This document shows positions 27,122-35,086 of a DNA stretch of 64,000 bases, piece by piece (the first letter of the stretch is position 1; each line of letters starts with the position of its first letter). A program made the translations under genes and the position numbers. The notes beneath the pieces are model-generated. The model was given only the letters and a program-made list of their open reading frames with translations. It made no database searches and was not told where the DNA came from. The DNA is from Photobacterium frigidiphilum (lineage in GTDB: Bacteria; Pseudomonadota; Gammaproteobacteria; Enterobacterales; Vibrionaceae). The stretch is taken from contig NZ_PYMJ01000012.1 in NCBI RefSeq assembly GCF_003025615.1, positions 1-64,000 of the forward strand, in the 5' to 3' direction.

Positions 27122-28033
27122 ATGACCAAGCAAACTGTTGTTGTTGCACTTGGTGGTAACGCCCTACTACGTCGCGGCGAGCCATTAGAAGCATATATCC
27201 AGCGTCAGAACATTGCTACGGCAGCAAAATCTATCGCAGAAATTGCGAAAGAATATAACGTAGTGTTAGTACACGGTAATGGCCCACAAGTTGGCTTATT
27301 AGCACTACAAGGGCTGGAATACACGAAAGTAAGCCCATACCCACTCGATGTACTAGGTTCAGAAACCCAAGGCATGATTGGTTATATCTTAATGCAAGAG
27401 TTGAAGAACATTCTGCCAGAGCAGAACGTATCTTGCCTTGTAACACAGATGAGCGTTGATCCTGAAGATCCAGCGTTTGCAGACCCAACAAAACCAATTG
27501 GCCCTGTTTACAATGAAGCAGAAGCTCGCGAATTGGCAGAAAAGTATAACTGGACAGTAAAACCAGATGGTGAATACTTCCGCCGTGTTGTGCCAAGCCC
27601 ACAACCAACAGGCATTATTGAAGATGACGCTATCACAGCCTTAATTAACCTACAGCACCTAGTGATCTGTACGGGCGGTGGCGGCATCCCAGTGAAAAAA
27701 GAAAACGGTAAGTTAGTTGGTGTAGAAGCAGTTATCGACAAAGACATGTCAGCAGCATTCTTAGCTAAGCAACTTAATGCCGATGCACTGTTAATTTTAA
27801 CCGATGCAGACGCAGTGTTCCTTGATTGGGGCAAGCCAACACAAAAAGCATTACGCAGCACAACACCAAGCGAATTAGCGCAATACGCCTTTGATGCGGG
27901 CTCTATGGGTCCAAAGATTGATGCTTCATGTGAGTTCATCAATCAAGGCGGGAAATTAGTCGGTATCGGCTCACTGGAAGCAGGTTTACGCATCCTTAAA
28001 GGTGAAGCTGGAACAAATATTATTGCAGGATAA
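27122..28033 (+). CDS. arcC: Carbamate kinase
   Basis: A 303-residue amino-acid-kinase-fold protein. The family signatures VVVALGGNALLRRG at the N-terminus, VLVHGNGPQVGLLALQ, VVPSPQPTGIIEDDAI and VICTGGGGIPV are all visible. It transfers phosphate from carbamoyl phosphate to ADP, producing ATP, CO2 and ammonia. It follows arcA by about 120 bases, with AAGAGAGACGATCCC before its ATG, and precedes ornithine carbamoyltransferase. Confidence 0.97.
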   Translation: MTKQTVVVALGGNALLRRGEPLEAYIQRQNIATAAKSIAEIAKEYNVVLVHGNGPQVGLLALQGLEYTKVSPYPLDVLGSETQGMIGYILMQELKNILPEQNVSCLVTQMSVDPEDPAFADPTKPIGPVYNEAEARELAEKYNWTVKPDGEYFRRVVPSPQPTGIIEDDAITALINLQHLVICTGGGGIPVKKENGKLVGVEAVIDKDMSAAFLAKQLNADALLILTDADAVFLDWGKPTQKALRSTTPSELAQYAFDAGSMGPKIDASCEFINQGGKLVGIGSLEAGLRILKGEAGTNIIAG

Positions 28034-28158
28034 CAGAATAGTTATTCACAAAGGCGCAATAATACGATAAACAATACATAATACAGACCGACACTTTGCA
28101 TTGTCACACGTTAGACAGCTTGTCGGTCAGTAAAACTGATTCTTAAGAGGAAAACATC

Positions 28159-29169
28159 ATGGCTTTTAATCTTCGCAACCGTAACTTCCTAAAATTACTA
28201 GACTTTACTCCACGTGAAATTCAACACATGCTAGAACTAGCAGCTGAGTTGAAAAAAGCGAAGTACAACGGTTACGAGCAGCCTCGCCTAAAGGGTAAGA
28301 ACATTGCGCTTATCTTTGAAAAAGCGTCAACTCGTACTCGTTGTGCATTTGAAGTCGCTGCATATGACCAAGGCGCTAACGTAACTTACTTGGGCCCATC
28401 TGGTTCTCAAATCGGTTACAAAGAGTCAATGAAAGATACTGCACGCGTTCTTGGCCGTATGTACGATGGCATTGAATACCGTGGCTTCGGTCAAGAGATC
28501 GTTGAAACACTAGGCGCTCACGCTGGTGTTCCAGTATGGAATGGTCTAACTGACGAATTCCACCCAACTCAAATCCTAGCTGATTTCCTTACTATGCAAG
28601 AACACGCACGTGGTAAGCAACTAAGTGAAGTCACTTTCGCATACCTAGGTGATGCCCGCAACAACATGGGTAACTCTCTAATGGTTGGTGCTGCGAAAAT
28701 GGGCATGGACATCCGCCTTGTTGCTCCTAAAGCATTCTGGCCTGAAGAAGAGCTAGTAGCACAATGTCGTGAAATCGCTGAAGAAACTGGTGCTAAAATC
28801 ACAGTAACTGAAGACGTTCAAGAAGGCGTTGAAGGTTGTGATTTCCTATACACTGATGTTTGGGTATCAATGGGCGAAGCGAAAGAAGCATGGGCTGAGC
28901 GTATCAGCCTAATGATGCCTTACCAAATAAACATGGCGATGCTTAAAGCAACTGGCAACCCACATGTGAAATTCATGCACTGCCTACCAGCATTCCACGG
29001 TGAAGACACTGTTGTTGGTAAAGAGCTTGCTCAAGAATACCCAGAACTAAAAGACGGCGTTGAAGTAACTGACGAAGTGGTTGAATCTAAGCACTCTATC
29101 GTATTCGACGAAGCTGAAAACCGCCTACACACTATCAAAGCAATTATGGTAGCAACATTAGGTCAATAA
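28159..29169 (+). CDS. argF: Ornithine carbamoyltransferase (catabolic context, ArcB/ArgF)
   Basis: A 336-residue transcarbamylase. The carbamoyl-phosphate motif is [28 protein letters not shown] is the substrate loop, and FMHCLPAFH is the ornithine-binding HCLP motif. In this cluster it would work in the catabolic direction, splitting citrulline into ornithine and carbamoyl phosphate for ArcC, so arcB is an equally fair name. Sequence alone does not separate the anabolic from the catabolic form. AAGAGGAAAACATC precedes the ATG. Confidence 0.95.
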   Translation: MAFNLRNRNFLKLLDFTPREIQHMLELAAELKKAKYNGYEQPRLKGKNIALIFEKASTRTRCAFEVAAYDQGANVTYLGPSGSQIGYKESMKDTARVLGRMYDGIEYRGFGQEIVETLGAHAGVPVWNGLTDEFHPTQILADFLTMQEHARGKQLSEVTFAYLGDARNNMGNSLMVGAAKMGMDIRLVAPKAFWPEEELVAQCREIAEETGAKITVTEDVQEGVEGCDFLYTDVWVSMGEAKEAWAERISLMMPYQINMAMLKATGNPHVKFMHCLPAFHGEDTVVGKELAQEYPELKDGVEVTDEVVESKHSIVFDEAENRLHTIKAIMVATLGQ

Positions 29170-29225
29170 TCGACTCTCTTGAGTTTTAAAGATTCGACGT
29201 AGAAACCCTTAAAACTCTTATAATT

Positions 29226-29250
29226 AATGCCGCCCTTCTGGGCGGCATTT
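29226..29250 (+). terminator. Terminator-like hairpin after ornithine carbamoyltransferase
   Basis: ATGCCGCCC TTCT GGGCGGCAT forms a perfect 9-bp stem with a UUCU loop followed by TTTGCATTTT. Confidence 0.8.
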
Positions 29251-29380
29251 GCATTTTATGCCAACTAGAACCCTTCAAAATAACACTATAAATACCCATG
29301 CATTCAGTAGGTTATTGTTCGTTTTCCACCAATAATAATACGCAGTATTTTTGCATAAAATCCCATCAAATGAATAGTTT

Positions 29381-29396
29381 ACGCAAACGCTTGCGT
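29381..29396. promoter_or_regulatory. PurR-type operator at the pyr promoter
   Basis: ACGCAAACGCTTGCGT fits the PurR consensus ANGCAANCGNTTNCNT at every fixed position. Its right half is the -35 hexamer of the pyrL-pyrB-pyrI promoter, so a bound PurR would block RNA polymerase. This would link pyrimidine synthesis to purine supply. Confidence 0.8.
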
Positions 29397-29418
29397 TGCC
29401 AAAGAATGGGCGTATAAT
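29391..29418 (+). promoter_or_regulatory. Promoter of the pyrL-pyrB-pyrI operon
   Basis: TTGCGT (29391-29396), 16 bases, then TATAAT (29413-29418), about 30 bases upstream of the leader peptide start. Confidence 0.8.
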
Positions 29419-29449
29419 TCTTCGCAATTTGTCAAAACAGAGAGATGAC

Positions 29450-29554
29450 ATGAACCAACTAGTTAAATACCATTTAACTCAGTACCGTCGAAAATTGGCG
29501 TTGGTTTTATTTTCTTTTGTTTCTATTTATTTTAAAAAGAGCCTCCTTTTTTAA
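29450..29554 (+). CDS. pyrL: pyrBI leader peptide PyrL
   Basis: A 34-codon peptide (MNQLVKYHLTQYRRKLALVL then FSFVSIYFKKSLLF) with AGAGATGAC upstream. Its second half is encoded by uridine-rich codons, and the frame runs into the attenuator hairpin. In enteric bacteria, low UTP makes polymerase pause in such a U-rich tract, so the translating ribosome catches up and prevents the terminator from forming. The sequence supports the same mechanism for pyrB and pyrI here. Confidence 0.88.
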   Translation: MNQLVKYHLTQYRRKLALVLFSFVSIYFKKSLLF

Positions 29555-29568
29555 GGGGGCTTTTTTTT
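29535..29568 (+). terminator. pyrBI attenuator
   Basis: AAAGAGCCTCC TTTTTTAA GGGGGCTTTTTTTT forms a rho-independent terminator overlapping the last codons of pyrL, about 60 bases upstream of pyrB. Confidence 0.9.
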
Positions 29569-29630
29569 GTCCGCTTTTTGCGTGAGAGCGGACATATTTC
29601 GTAACTGTATCTATATAGGGAAGAGAAGCC

Positions 29631-30560
29631 ATGGCGAACTCGTTGTTTCAAAAGCACATCATCTCCATTCCGGAATTAAACCGAAGTGAACTTGAACTTA
29701 TTGTTGAGACTGCTGGAAAACTAAAAGCAGAACCAAATCCAGAGCTACTTAAAAACAAAGTAGTGGCGAGCTGCTTCTTTGAACCATCAACACGAACGCG
29801 TCTGTCTTTTGAAACGGCAGTACAGCGTCTAGGTGGTACAGTTATCGGTTTTGATAACGGTGGTAATACATCACTGGCAAAGAAAGGTGAAACTCTGGCT
29901 GACTCAGTTCAGGTTATCTCTTCTTATGTTGATGCATTTGTTATGCGCCACCCACAAGAAGGGGCTGCGCGTCTTGCTTCTGAATTTTCAAACGGTGTAC
30001 CTATCGTCAACGGTGGTGACGGTGCGAACCAACACCCAACACAAACCCTACTCGATTTATTTAGCATCTTCGAAACACAAGGTCGCTTAGATAACTTAAA
30101 TGTCGCTTTCGTTGGCGACCTTAAATACGGGCGAACAGTACACTCTCTGACGCAAGCATTATCAAAATTCAACAACATTAACTTCTTCTTCGTGGCACCT
30201 GAAATTTTAGCAATGCCAGATTACATCTGTGAAGAGTTGGATGAAGCTGGCATCAACTACAGCCTTCATGCATCTATGGAAGAAGTTATTCCTGAACTCG
30301 ATGTTCTCTACATGACGCGCGTACAAAAAGAGCGTTTTGATGAGTCAGAATATGCACACATGAAAGCGGCATACATCCTAACAGCAGACATGCTGGCAGA
30401 AGCGCGCGATAACATGAAAATTCTGCACCCATTACCACGTATTGATGAAATCACAGTAGACGTTGATAAAACGAAGCATGCTTATTACTTCCAGCAAGCT
30501 GAAAACGGTGTTTACGCACGTGAAGCACTACTAGCACTTGTACTTAACGAACAACTTTAA
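29631..30560 (+). CDS. pyrB: Aspartate carbamoyltransferase catalytic subunit
   Basis: A 309-residue catalytic chain. The carbamoyl-phosphate signature is [33 protein letters not shown] follows, and the aspartate-binding loop lies near [11 protein letters not shown]. It forms carbamoyl-aspartate, the committed step of pyrimidine synthesis. It is translated with pyrI, 16 bases downstream, giving the c6r6 holoenzyme known from enterics. Confidence 0.98.
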   Translation: MANSLFQKHIISIPELNRSELELIVETAGKLKAEPNPELLKNKVVASCFFEPSTRTRLSFETAVQRLGGTVIGFDNGGNTSLAKKGETLADSVQVISSYVDAFVMRHPQEGAARLASEFSNGVPIVNGGDGANQHPTQTLLDLFSIFETQGRLDNLNVAFVGDLKYGRTVHSLTQALSKFNNINFFFVAPEILAMPDYICEELDEAGINYSLHASMEEVIPELDVLYMTRVQKERFDESEYAHMKAAYILTADMLAEARDNMKILHPLPRIDEITVDVDKTKHAYYFQQAENGVYAREALLALVLNEQL

Positions 30561-30576
30561 GCCGGAGATAACAATA

Positions 30577-31041
30577 ATGACTAAGGAAACTCAACTACAG
30601 GTTGAAGCAATCAAAAACGGTTCTGTTATCGACCATATCCCTGCGAACGTGGGTATTAAAGTACTGAAGCTGTTCAAGCTGCATAAAACGAATCAGCGCG
30701 TTACGATTGGTTTGAATTTACCGTCATCAGCGATGGGTGCTAAAGATCTTATTAAGATTGAAAACGTCTACGTTAGCGAAGAGCAAGCAAACCAATTGGC
30801 ACTGTACGCACCACATGCAACAGTAAATCAAATTGAAAATTATGAAGTTGCAAAAAAATTAACGCTCGAGTTGCCTAAAAAAATCAATGCGATTTTCGAA
30901 TGTCCAAATAGTAACTGTATAACGCATAACGAGCCTGTCGATAGTAGCTTTACGGTTATCAACAAGAATGATGATATCAAGCTAAAATGTAAATACTGTG
31001 AAAAAGTATTCTCTCGCGAAATCGTCACAGAGCGAAACTAA
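30577..31041 (+). CDS. pyrI: Aspartate carbamoyltransferase regulatory subunit
   Basis: A 154-residue regulatory chain. The N-terminal nucleotide-binding part includes [20 protein letters not shown]. The C-terminal zinc domain has four cysteines as CPNSNC and CKYC. It confers CTP inhibition and ATP activation on PyrB. ATG 30577 follows CCGGAGATAACAATA; the frame extends upstream into pyrB, but the family N-terminus supports this start. Confidence 0.97.
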   Translation: MTKETQLQVEAIKNGSVIDHIPANVGIKVLKLFKLHKTNQRVTIGLNLPSSAMGAKDLIKIENVYVSEEQANQLALYAPHATVNQIENYEVAKKLTLELPKKINAIFECPNSNCITHNEPVDSSFTVINKNDDIKLKCKYCEKVFSREIVTERN

Positions 31042-31123
31042 AGTAAGCCAACTAGCTTATTCTTAACCAAGACAATATTGGCACTAGAATCTCTTATAAC
31101 AAGGATTTAAGTGCACATATAAG

Positions 31124-31158
31124 AATGTTTACTCAGTGATGAGTAAACATTTTTTTTC
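31124..31158 (+). terminator. Terminator after pyrI
   Basis: AATGTTTACTCA GTGA TGAGTAAACATT is a perfect 12-bp stem followed by a run of T residues. Confidence 0.95.
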
Positions 31159-31254
31159 TCATTTTCAACGCTAAACGTCCCCCGCGTCACCTCTATCTTT
31201 AGGTCACAAGATAAAAAAGCATTTGGCTTTCATTTTTATCGAAAGGACCTAAAT

Positions 31255-32244
31255 ATGACTTTTTCTACTCGCCCATTATCACGACTTATTAAATGCAGCT
31301 TACCTTTCGCAGCCATCATTGCTATAGCGGGATGCATTCAATCTAATGGCAGTGTTAGCCATGCTGATTCAAATGAAGCCAATCATTTAGTCATTATTGG
31401 CGTGCCAATGTTTCTGGGCGGGTTTGGCTCTTCAGTGCCAGTCAATGAGGAGTATCAGATCACGGCACGGCATGTTGCTCAAGTATCTTGGGATTTAGAT
31501 GTTATTCATCATCCTCGCTGCGATTTATCCCTCGTTCGAGCGTCATCAAGCCATGTTCCCCAATGGGGGCTGATCTACCCAGACGAAAAAGTGACCCATG
31601 AAGGGCATTCATTACTAGGTAATAAAGTAAAAGGGGAAGGGAAATACCTACAAGATGTATTCGATACTAATACAGATTGCTTATATTCCCTCAGTGACGC
31701 CCCCGTTATGTCAGGGATGAGTGGGGGTCCCGTTTTTAATGAAAAAGGTGAAATTGTTGGTATTACCGTCGCGATAGTCAACAACCCAGAAGATCTCACC
31801 AATCTTCGACCAGCAGAGCGATACAGTCAATTTGTACCTGCGACCCTTATTTTTGATTGGCTAAAACAACTCGGCGTCGATACCCGATACGCCAGCCCTG
31901 AATTAGCCAGTATCGAAGTGGCTCCCTTGATTTCTCAGCTAAATCAATACCCAGAATATAATCAGCAAAACATAGAATCAGATACAAATCTTACACAGAG
32001 TCCAACTAATTACACTTTACTTCCCTTTTCAACGTTCAACCATTACGCCGCAATCAAACCCATTTTTCAGGCGTCTGAGAAACAAAGTATCCAAACCAAC
32101 AGCACTGTTTCGTTATCTGGTGTACAAACAGAAATTGCAACCGTATCCGAGCCAGAGACGTCACAAAAGCAAGACAAAAAATACAATAAAATCAATAACA
32201 AAAATCTCATAAATGAAATGGGATATAATGCTTATTACTGGTAG
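31255..32244 (+). CDS. Trypsin-like serine protease lipoprotein
   Basis: A 329-residue protein with a basic N-terminus, a hydrophobic segment and the lipobox IAIAGC, predicting lipid attachment at Cys27. The next ~200 residues resemble a compact trypsin-like protease. A probable catalytic triad is His in ITARHVAQ, Asp in RCDLSLVRA and Ser in VMSGMSGGPVFNEKG. The C-terminal ~110 residues are polar, rich in Gln, Asn, Ser and Thr, and probably disordered. The substrate is unknown. It stands alone between pyrI and the argR-family gene. AAAGGACCTAAAT precedes the ATG. Confidence 0.8.
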   Translation: MTFSTRPLSRLIKCSLPFAAIIAIAGCIQSNGSVSHADSNEANHLVIIGVPMFLGGFGSSVPVNEEYQITARHVAQVSWDLDVIHHPRCDLSLVRASSSHVPQWGLIYPDEKVTHEGHSLLGNKVKGEGKYLQDVFDTNTDCLYSLSDAPVMSGMSGGPVFNEKGEIVGITVAIVNNPEDLTNLRPAERYSQFVPATLIFDWLKQLGVDTRYASPELASIEVAPLISQLNQYPEYNQQNIESDTNLTQSPTNYTLLPFSTFNHYAAIKPIFQASEKQSIQTNSTVSLSGVQTEIATVSEPETSQKQDKKYNKINNKNLINEMGYNAYYW

Positions 32245-32318
32245 GTTTATTGGTTTATTATTTGGTGACAAGGGTCAAAAAACCGCACATCAGTTGCTGA
32301 TATTATCCTTATGAAAGA

Positions 32319-32337
32319 TTATGCATCAGGTGCATAA
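32319..32337. promoter_or_regulatory. Palindrome upstream of the argR-family gene
   Basis: TTATGCA TCAGG TGCATAA is a perfect 7-bp inverted repeat about 65 bases upstream of the start. It includes ATGCATCAGGTGCA, nearly identical to the motif ahead of the arc transporter. It is a candidate autoregulatory site. Confidence 0.5.
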
Positions 32338-32400
32338 ATAATTTAAAGAAAACAATAACGATACGATCTTTGTCCCTCATATAATAATAAGGAGTTGCCC

Positions 32401-32895
32401 GTGAATGGATACGATATGCACGGCGCGATAGATTTAACAGCTGCTGACGAAAGCATTACCAGTGCATGTAAACGCTTGTTACAACAGCAAAGCTTCACAA
32501 CGCAAGATGACATTCGACACCAATTGATCGAGCTAGGTTACGATGATGTCAGCCAGTCAACAGTTTCACGTTTATTGTCTCGCCTAAGCGTCGCAAAAGT
32601 ACCTAATGCTTATGGTAAGAAAGTTTATTGCCTCACACTTGAGAATGAACCCGTTCAAGTCGGTTCATCAATATCGTCACAAATTGAATTCATTACTCAC
32701 AATCAATTGGTTGTTGTAGTAAAAACACACCCTGGAGGCGCGCAATTAGTGGCGCGCTTAATCGATATTCAGCCTCACGCTGAAATATTAGGCACAGTGG
32801 GTGGTAACGATACCGTGATGGTGGCACCTAGAGATATCATGCGTATTGAAGAGTGCGAAAAGGTTGTCAAAACCCGACTGGGTATACCCGCTTAA
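32401..32895 (+). CDS. ArgR-family arginine-responsive regulator
   Basis: A 164-residue ArgR-family protein. The N-terminal winged helix includes LIELGYDDVSQSTVSRLLSR, with the family's SQSTVSR recognition helix. The C-terminal hexamerisation and arginine-binding domain includes HPGGAQLVARLID and GTVGGNDTVMVAP, with the GND arginine-binding motif. It lies beside the arginine deiminase and pyrimidine genes rather than next to mdh, where the main argR of Vibrionaceae is usually found. It may therefore be a second regulator dedicated to the arc genes. GTG 32401 is chosen for the AAGGAG 7 bases upstream; ATG 32416 is possible. Confidence 0.85.
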   Translation: MNGYDMHGAIDLTAADESITSACKRLLQQQSFTTQDDIRHQLIELGYDDVSQSTVSRLLSRLSVAKVPNAYGKKVYCLTLENEPVQVGSSISSQIEFITHNQLVVVVKTHPGGAQLVARLIDIQPHAEILGTVGGNDTVMVAPRDIMRIEECEKVVKTRLGIPA

Positions 32896-33043
32896 CTTAC
32901 GTCACAGAACGTTGATATAGATGCATTACATCGTTTTTGCTTTGACCTAAGCGATATTGAGTTGCACACTAAGAACACTTTTAGCCAGTAATTCTATTGC
33001 TGGCTTTCATCTTTAGTTGTGAATGACTGAATAAGGATAACCA

Positions 33044-33430
33044 ATGACTCAAGTTCTACATACAGATCAAGCTCCTGCTGCTATCGGCCCTTACGTACAA
33101 GGTGTTGACCTTGGTAATATGGTGCTAACTTCTGGTCAAATTCCAGTAAACCCTGTAACAGGTGAAGTGCCAGAAGCCATTGCAGAGCAAGCGCGTCAGT
33201 CTCTAGAAAACGTAAAAGCAGTTGTAGCCTCTTCAGGTCTTAACGTTTCTGATATCGTGAAAATGACCGTCTTTGTAAAAGACCTCAATGATTTTGCAAC
33301 AGTAAATGAAGTTTACGGTCAGTTTTTTGATGAGCACAACGCACCATACCCAGCACGTTCATGTGTTGAAGTTGCTCGTTTACCAAAAGATGTAAAAATT
33401 GAAATTGAAGCAATTGCCGTTCGTAAGTAA
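33044..33430 (+). CDS. RidA-family reactive intermediate deaminase
   Basis: A 128-residue YjgF/YER057c/UK114 protein, about the standard length. The N-terminus has TDQAPAAIGPYVQGVDLGNM, and the signature PARSCVEVARLPKDVKIEIE carries the conserved Arg that binds the substrate carboxylate. RidA hydrolyses reactive enamine/imine intermediates such as 2-aminoacrylate. In enterics ridA follows pyrBI, so the location is consistent. AAGGATAACC precedes the ATG. Confidence 0.95.
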   Translation: MTQVLHTDQAPAAIGPYVQGVDLGNMVLTSGQIPVNPVTGEVPEAIAEQARQSLENVKAVVASSGLNVSDIVKMTVFVKDLNDFATVNEVYGQFFDEHNAPYPARSCVEVARLPKDVKIEIEAIAVRK

Positions 33431-33460
33431 TTCGCTTGAATCTTGATTTATGAAACCAAT

Positions 33461-33488
33461 AAAAAAGCTGCCTTTGGCAGCTTTTTTT
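33461..33488 (+). terminator. Terminator after the ridA-family gene
   Basis: AAAAAAGCTGCC TTT GGCAGCTTTTTTT is a strong symmetric hairpin; the A-run also allows termination of the converging idi transcript. Confidence 0.92.
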
Positions 33489-33531
33489 GTTTTTCCATTC
33501 TAATAAAATGTATCGATGGTTAAGCTTGGTA

Positions 33532-34074
33532 TTACTGGCTTGATAGCTCATTAATTACATACTGTAATACTTGGGGAAACCAAGCAGTAAATAGTTCAGG
33601 GGTATCAGCTAGCCCTAACTCAAGATCTGCTTTAGACCACCAGCGATAAGACTTCACTTCTTCAGAATTAGGAATGATCGCTAATTCAGCCCCGTTGGCG
33701 ATCAATACATGATCCCACTCGTGCTCGATTAATTGATTATCAAGTTCTGCACGATAAACAAAGCTTGCAATATCATCCAATGACTCTAAGCCGACAATGC
33801 CCATCTCTTCGGTTAAACGACGCAAACCTGCTTGCTCTAACGTTTCACCTTGCCTAGGGTGAGAGCAACATGTGTTGGTCCACAAACCGCCACTGTGATA
33901 CTTACCCAAGGCTCGCTGCTGCATGAGGAATTCTATGCCCTGCGTCGTCTCACGATACAACAAAACAGAAAAAGCCAAATGCAAAGCTCCATCACGGTGA
34001 GCTTGCATTTTTTCCTGCAAACCTAGTGCTCGTCCCTGCTGATCGACCAATACAACCTGTTCTTCAATTATCAT
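33532..34074 (-). CDS. idi: Isopentenyl-diphosphate delta-isomerase (type I)
   Basis: A 180-residue Nudix-fold isomerase. The catalytic Cys motif is LWTNTCCSHPRQGE, the Nudix-like helix is RRLTEEMGI, and the catalytic Glu lies in EHEWDHVLIA. It interconverts isopentenyl and dimethylallyl diphosphate for isoprenoid synthesis. It is a single minus-strand gene close to the ridA-family gene, with only a weak ribosome-binding site before the ATG. Confidence 0.95.
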   Translation of the reverse strand: MIIEEQVVLVDQQGRALGLQEKMQAHRDGALHLAFSVLLYRETTQGIEFLMQQRALGKYHSGGLWTNTCCSHPRQGETLEQAGLRRLTEEMGIVGLESLDDIASFVYRAELDNQLIEHEWDHVLIANGAELAIIPNSEEVKSYRWWSKADLELGLADTPELFTAWFPQVLQYVINELSSQ

Positions 34075-34104
34075 GAGTTCTATCTTCTACACATCAAAAA
34101 CAAA

Positions 34105-34136
34105 AAGGACATGCGAATACTCATCAGCATGTCCTT
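34105..34136 (-). terminator. Terminator after plsC
   Basis: On the minus strand AAGGACATGC and GCATGTCCTT form a perfect 10-bp stem followed by TTTGTTTTTG. Confidence 0.85.
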
Positions 34137-34165
34137 ATTAAATAGTGGCACTGCCAGATAAACCT

Positions 34166-34891
34166 TTATTTTCCTGAGCGTGTCGCGACTTCAGCATCAA
34201 GCTCAACTAGCTTGCTTTTCATCATGTTGCGGCATGTTTTTGATAGCTCACGCACATCTTCTCTTGCTAGCCCTTCCGTCGATACAGGTGGCATAATTTC
34301 AACAATCACAACACCGTTATTCCAACGGTTTAATTTGATTTTATCTGTTGAGCTACACACAACAGGTACAACGGGTACTTCTGCACCAATTGCCGCGTGG
34401 AAGGCGCCCGTCTTAAACGGTAATAAACCACGACCTCGAGAACGTGTTCCCTCCGGAAACATCCAGACAGACACTTTTTGTTCTTTAATTTTACTGACTA
34501 TTTGACCAATTGTACCAGCCGCTTTACTACGGTTAGCACGGTCAATCAAAATGTTACCTGTTAGCCAATAAAATTGACCAAATAGCGGCATCCACACCAA
34601 GCTTTTTTTACCGACCGTCACAGTCTTAGGCATGATTGCGCCTGAAACGGTAAACAAATCATAATTATTTTGATGATTAGCAACATACACTTTCGCTCCC
34701 GAATCATTGGTACTGGCAGCATGGCGAACTTCGAGTTTGACCCCCAATATACGTGTCATCTTGCTAAATAAACGACCTAACGTATACACATGTTTAGGGT
34801 TTCGCGGGCTAAACAAACAGTAACCACAACCAAATACAAACATGAAAACGGCAAAAATTGTGATGGCTACAATGCGCAATAAAAATATCAT
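34166..34891 (-). CDS. plsC: 1-acyl-sn-glycerol-3-phosphate acyltransferase
   Basis: A 241-residue inner-membrane acyltransferase. An N-terminal transmembrane segment (MIFLLRIVAITIFAVFMFVF) is followed by the catalytic NHQNNYD (HX4D) motif and the substrate-binding FPEGTRSRGRG motif. It acylates lysophosphatidic acid to phosphatidic acid. ATG 34891 has GAGGAG eight bases upstream; the longer frame adds 15 residues before the membrane segment. It lies just downstream of parC on the same strand, a common arrangement. Confidence 0.94.
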   Translation of the reverse strand: MIFLLRIVAITIFAVFMFVFGCGYCLFSPRNPKHVYTLGRLFSKMTRILGVKLEVRHAASTNDSGAKVYVANHQNNYDLFTVSGAIMPKTVTVGKKSLVWMPLFGQFYWLTGNILIDRANRSKAAGTIGQIVSKIKEQKVSVWMFPEGTRSRGRGLLPFKTGAFHAAIGAEVPVVPVVCSSTDKIKLNRWNNGVVIVEIMPPVSTEGLAREDVRELSKTCRNMMKSKLVELDAEVATRSGK

Positions 34892-35033
34892 GGAGCTCTC
34901 CTCAGCGTACAAGCGTTCGCTAGTATACTCAGGCAAAGAGAAATTACATCAATTATGTGTATTAATTGAACATAAACCTATTTGCACGACTTTCTAGCAA
35001 ACGAAACTGTTAACTGACAGACCAATAAAAAGA

Positions 35034-35060
35034 ACAAACCCTCCATGAAGAAGGGTTTGT
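35034..35060 (-). terminator. Terminator after parC
   Basis: On the minus strand ACAAACCCTT and AGGGTTTGT pair around a short loop, followed by TCTTTTTATT. Confidence 0.8.
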
Positions 35061-35086
35061 ATATAGATTAATTTCTCTAATGTGGC

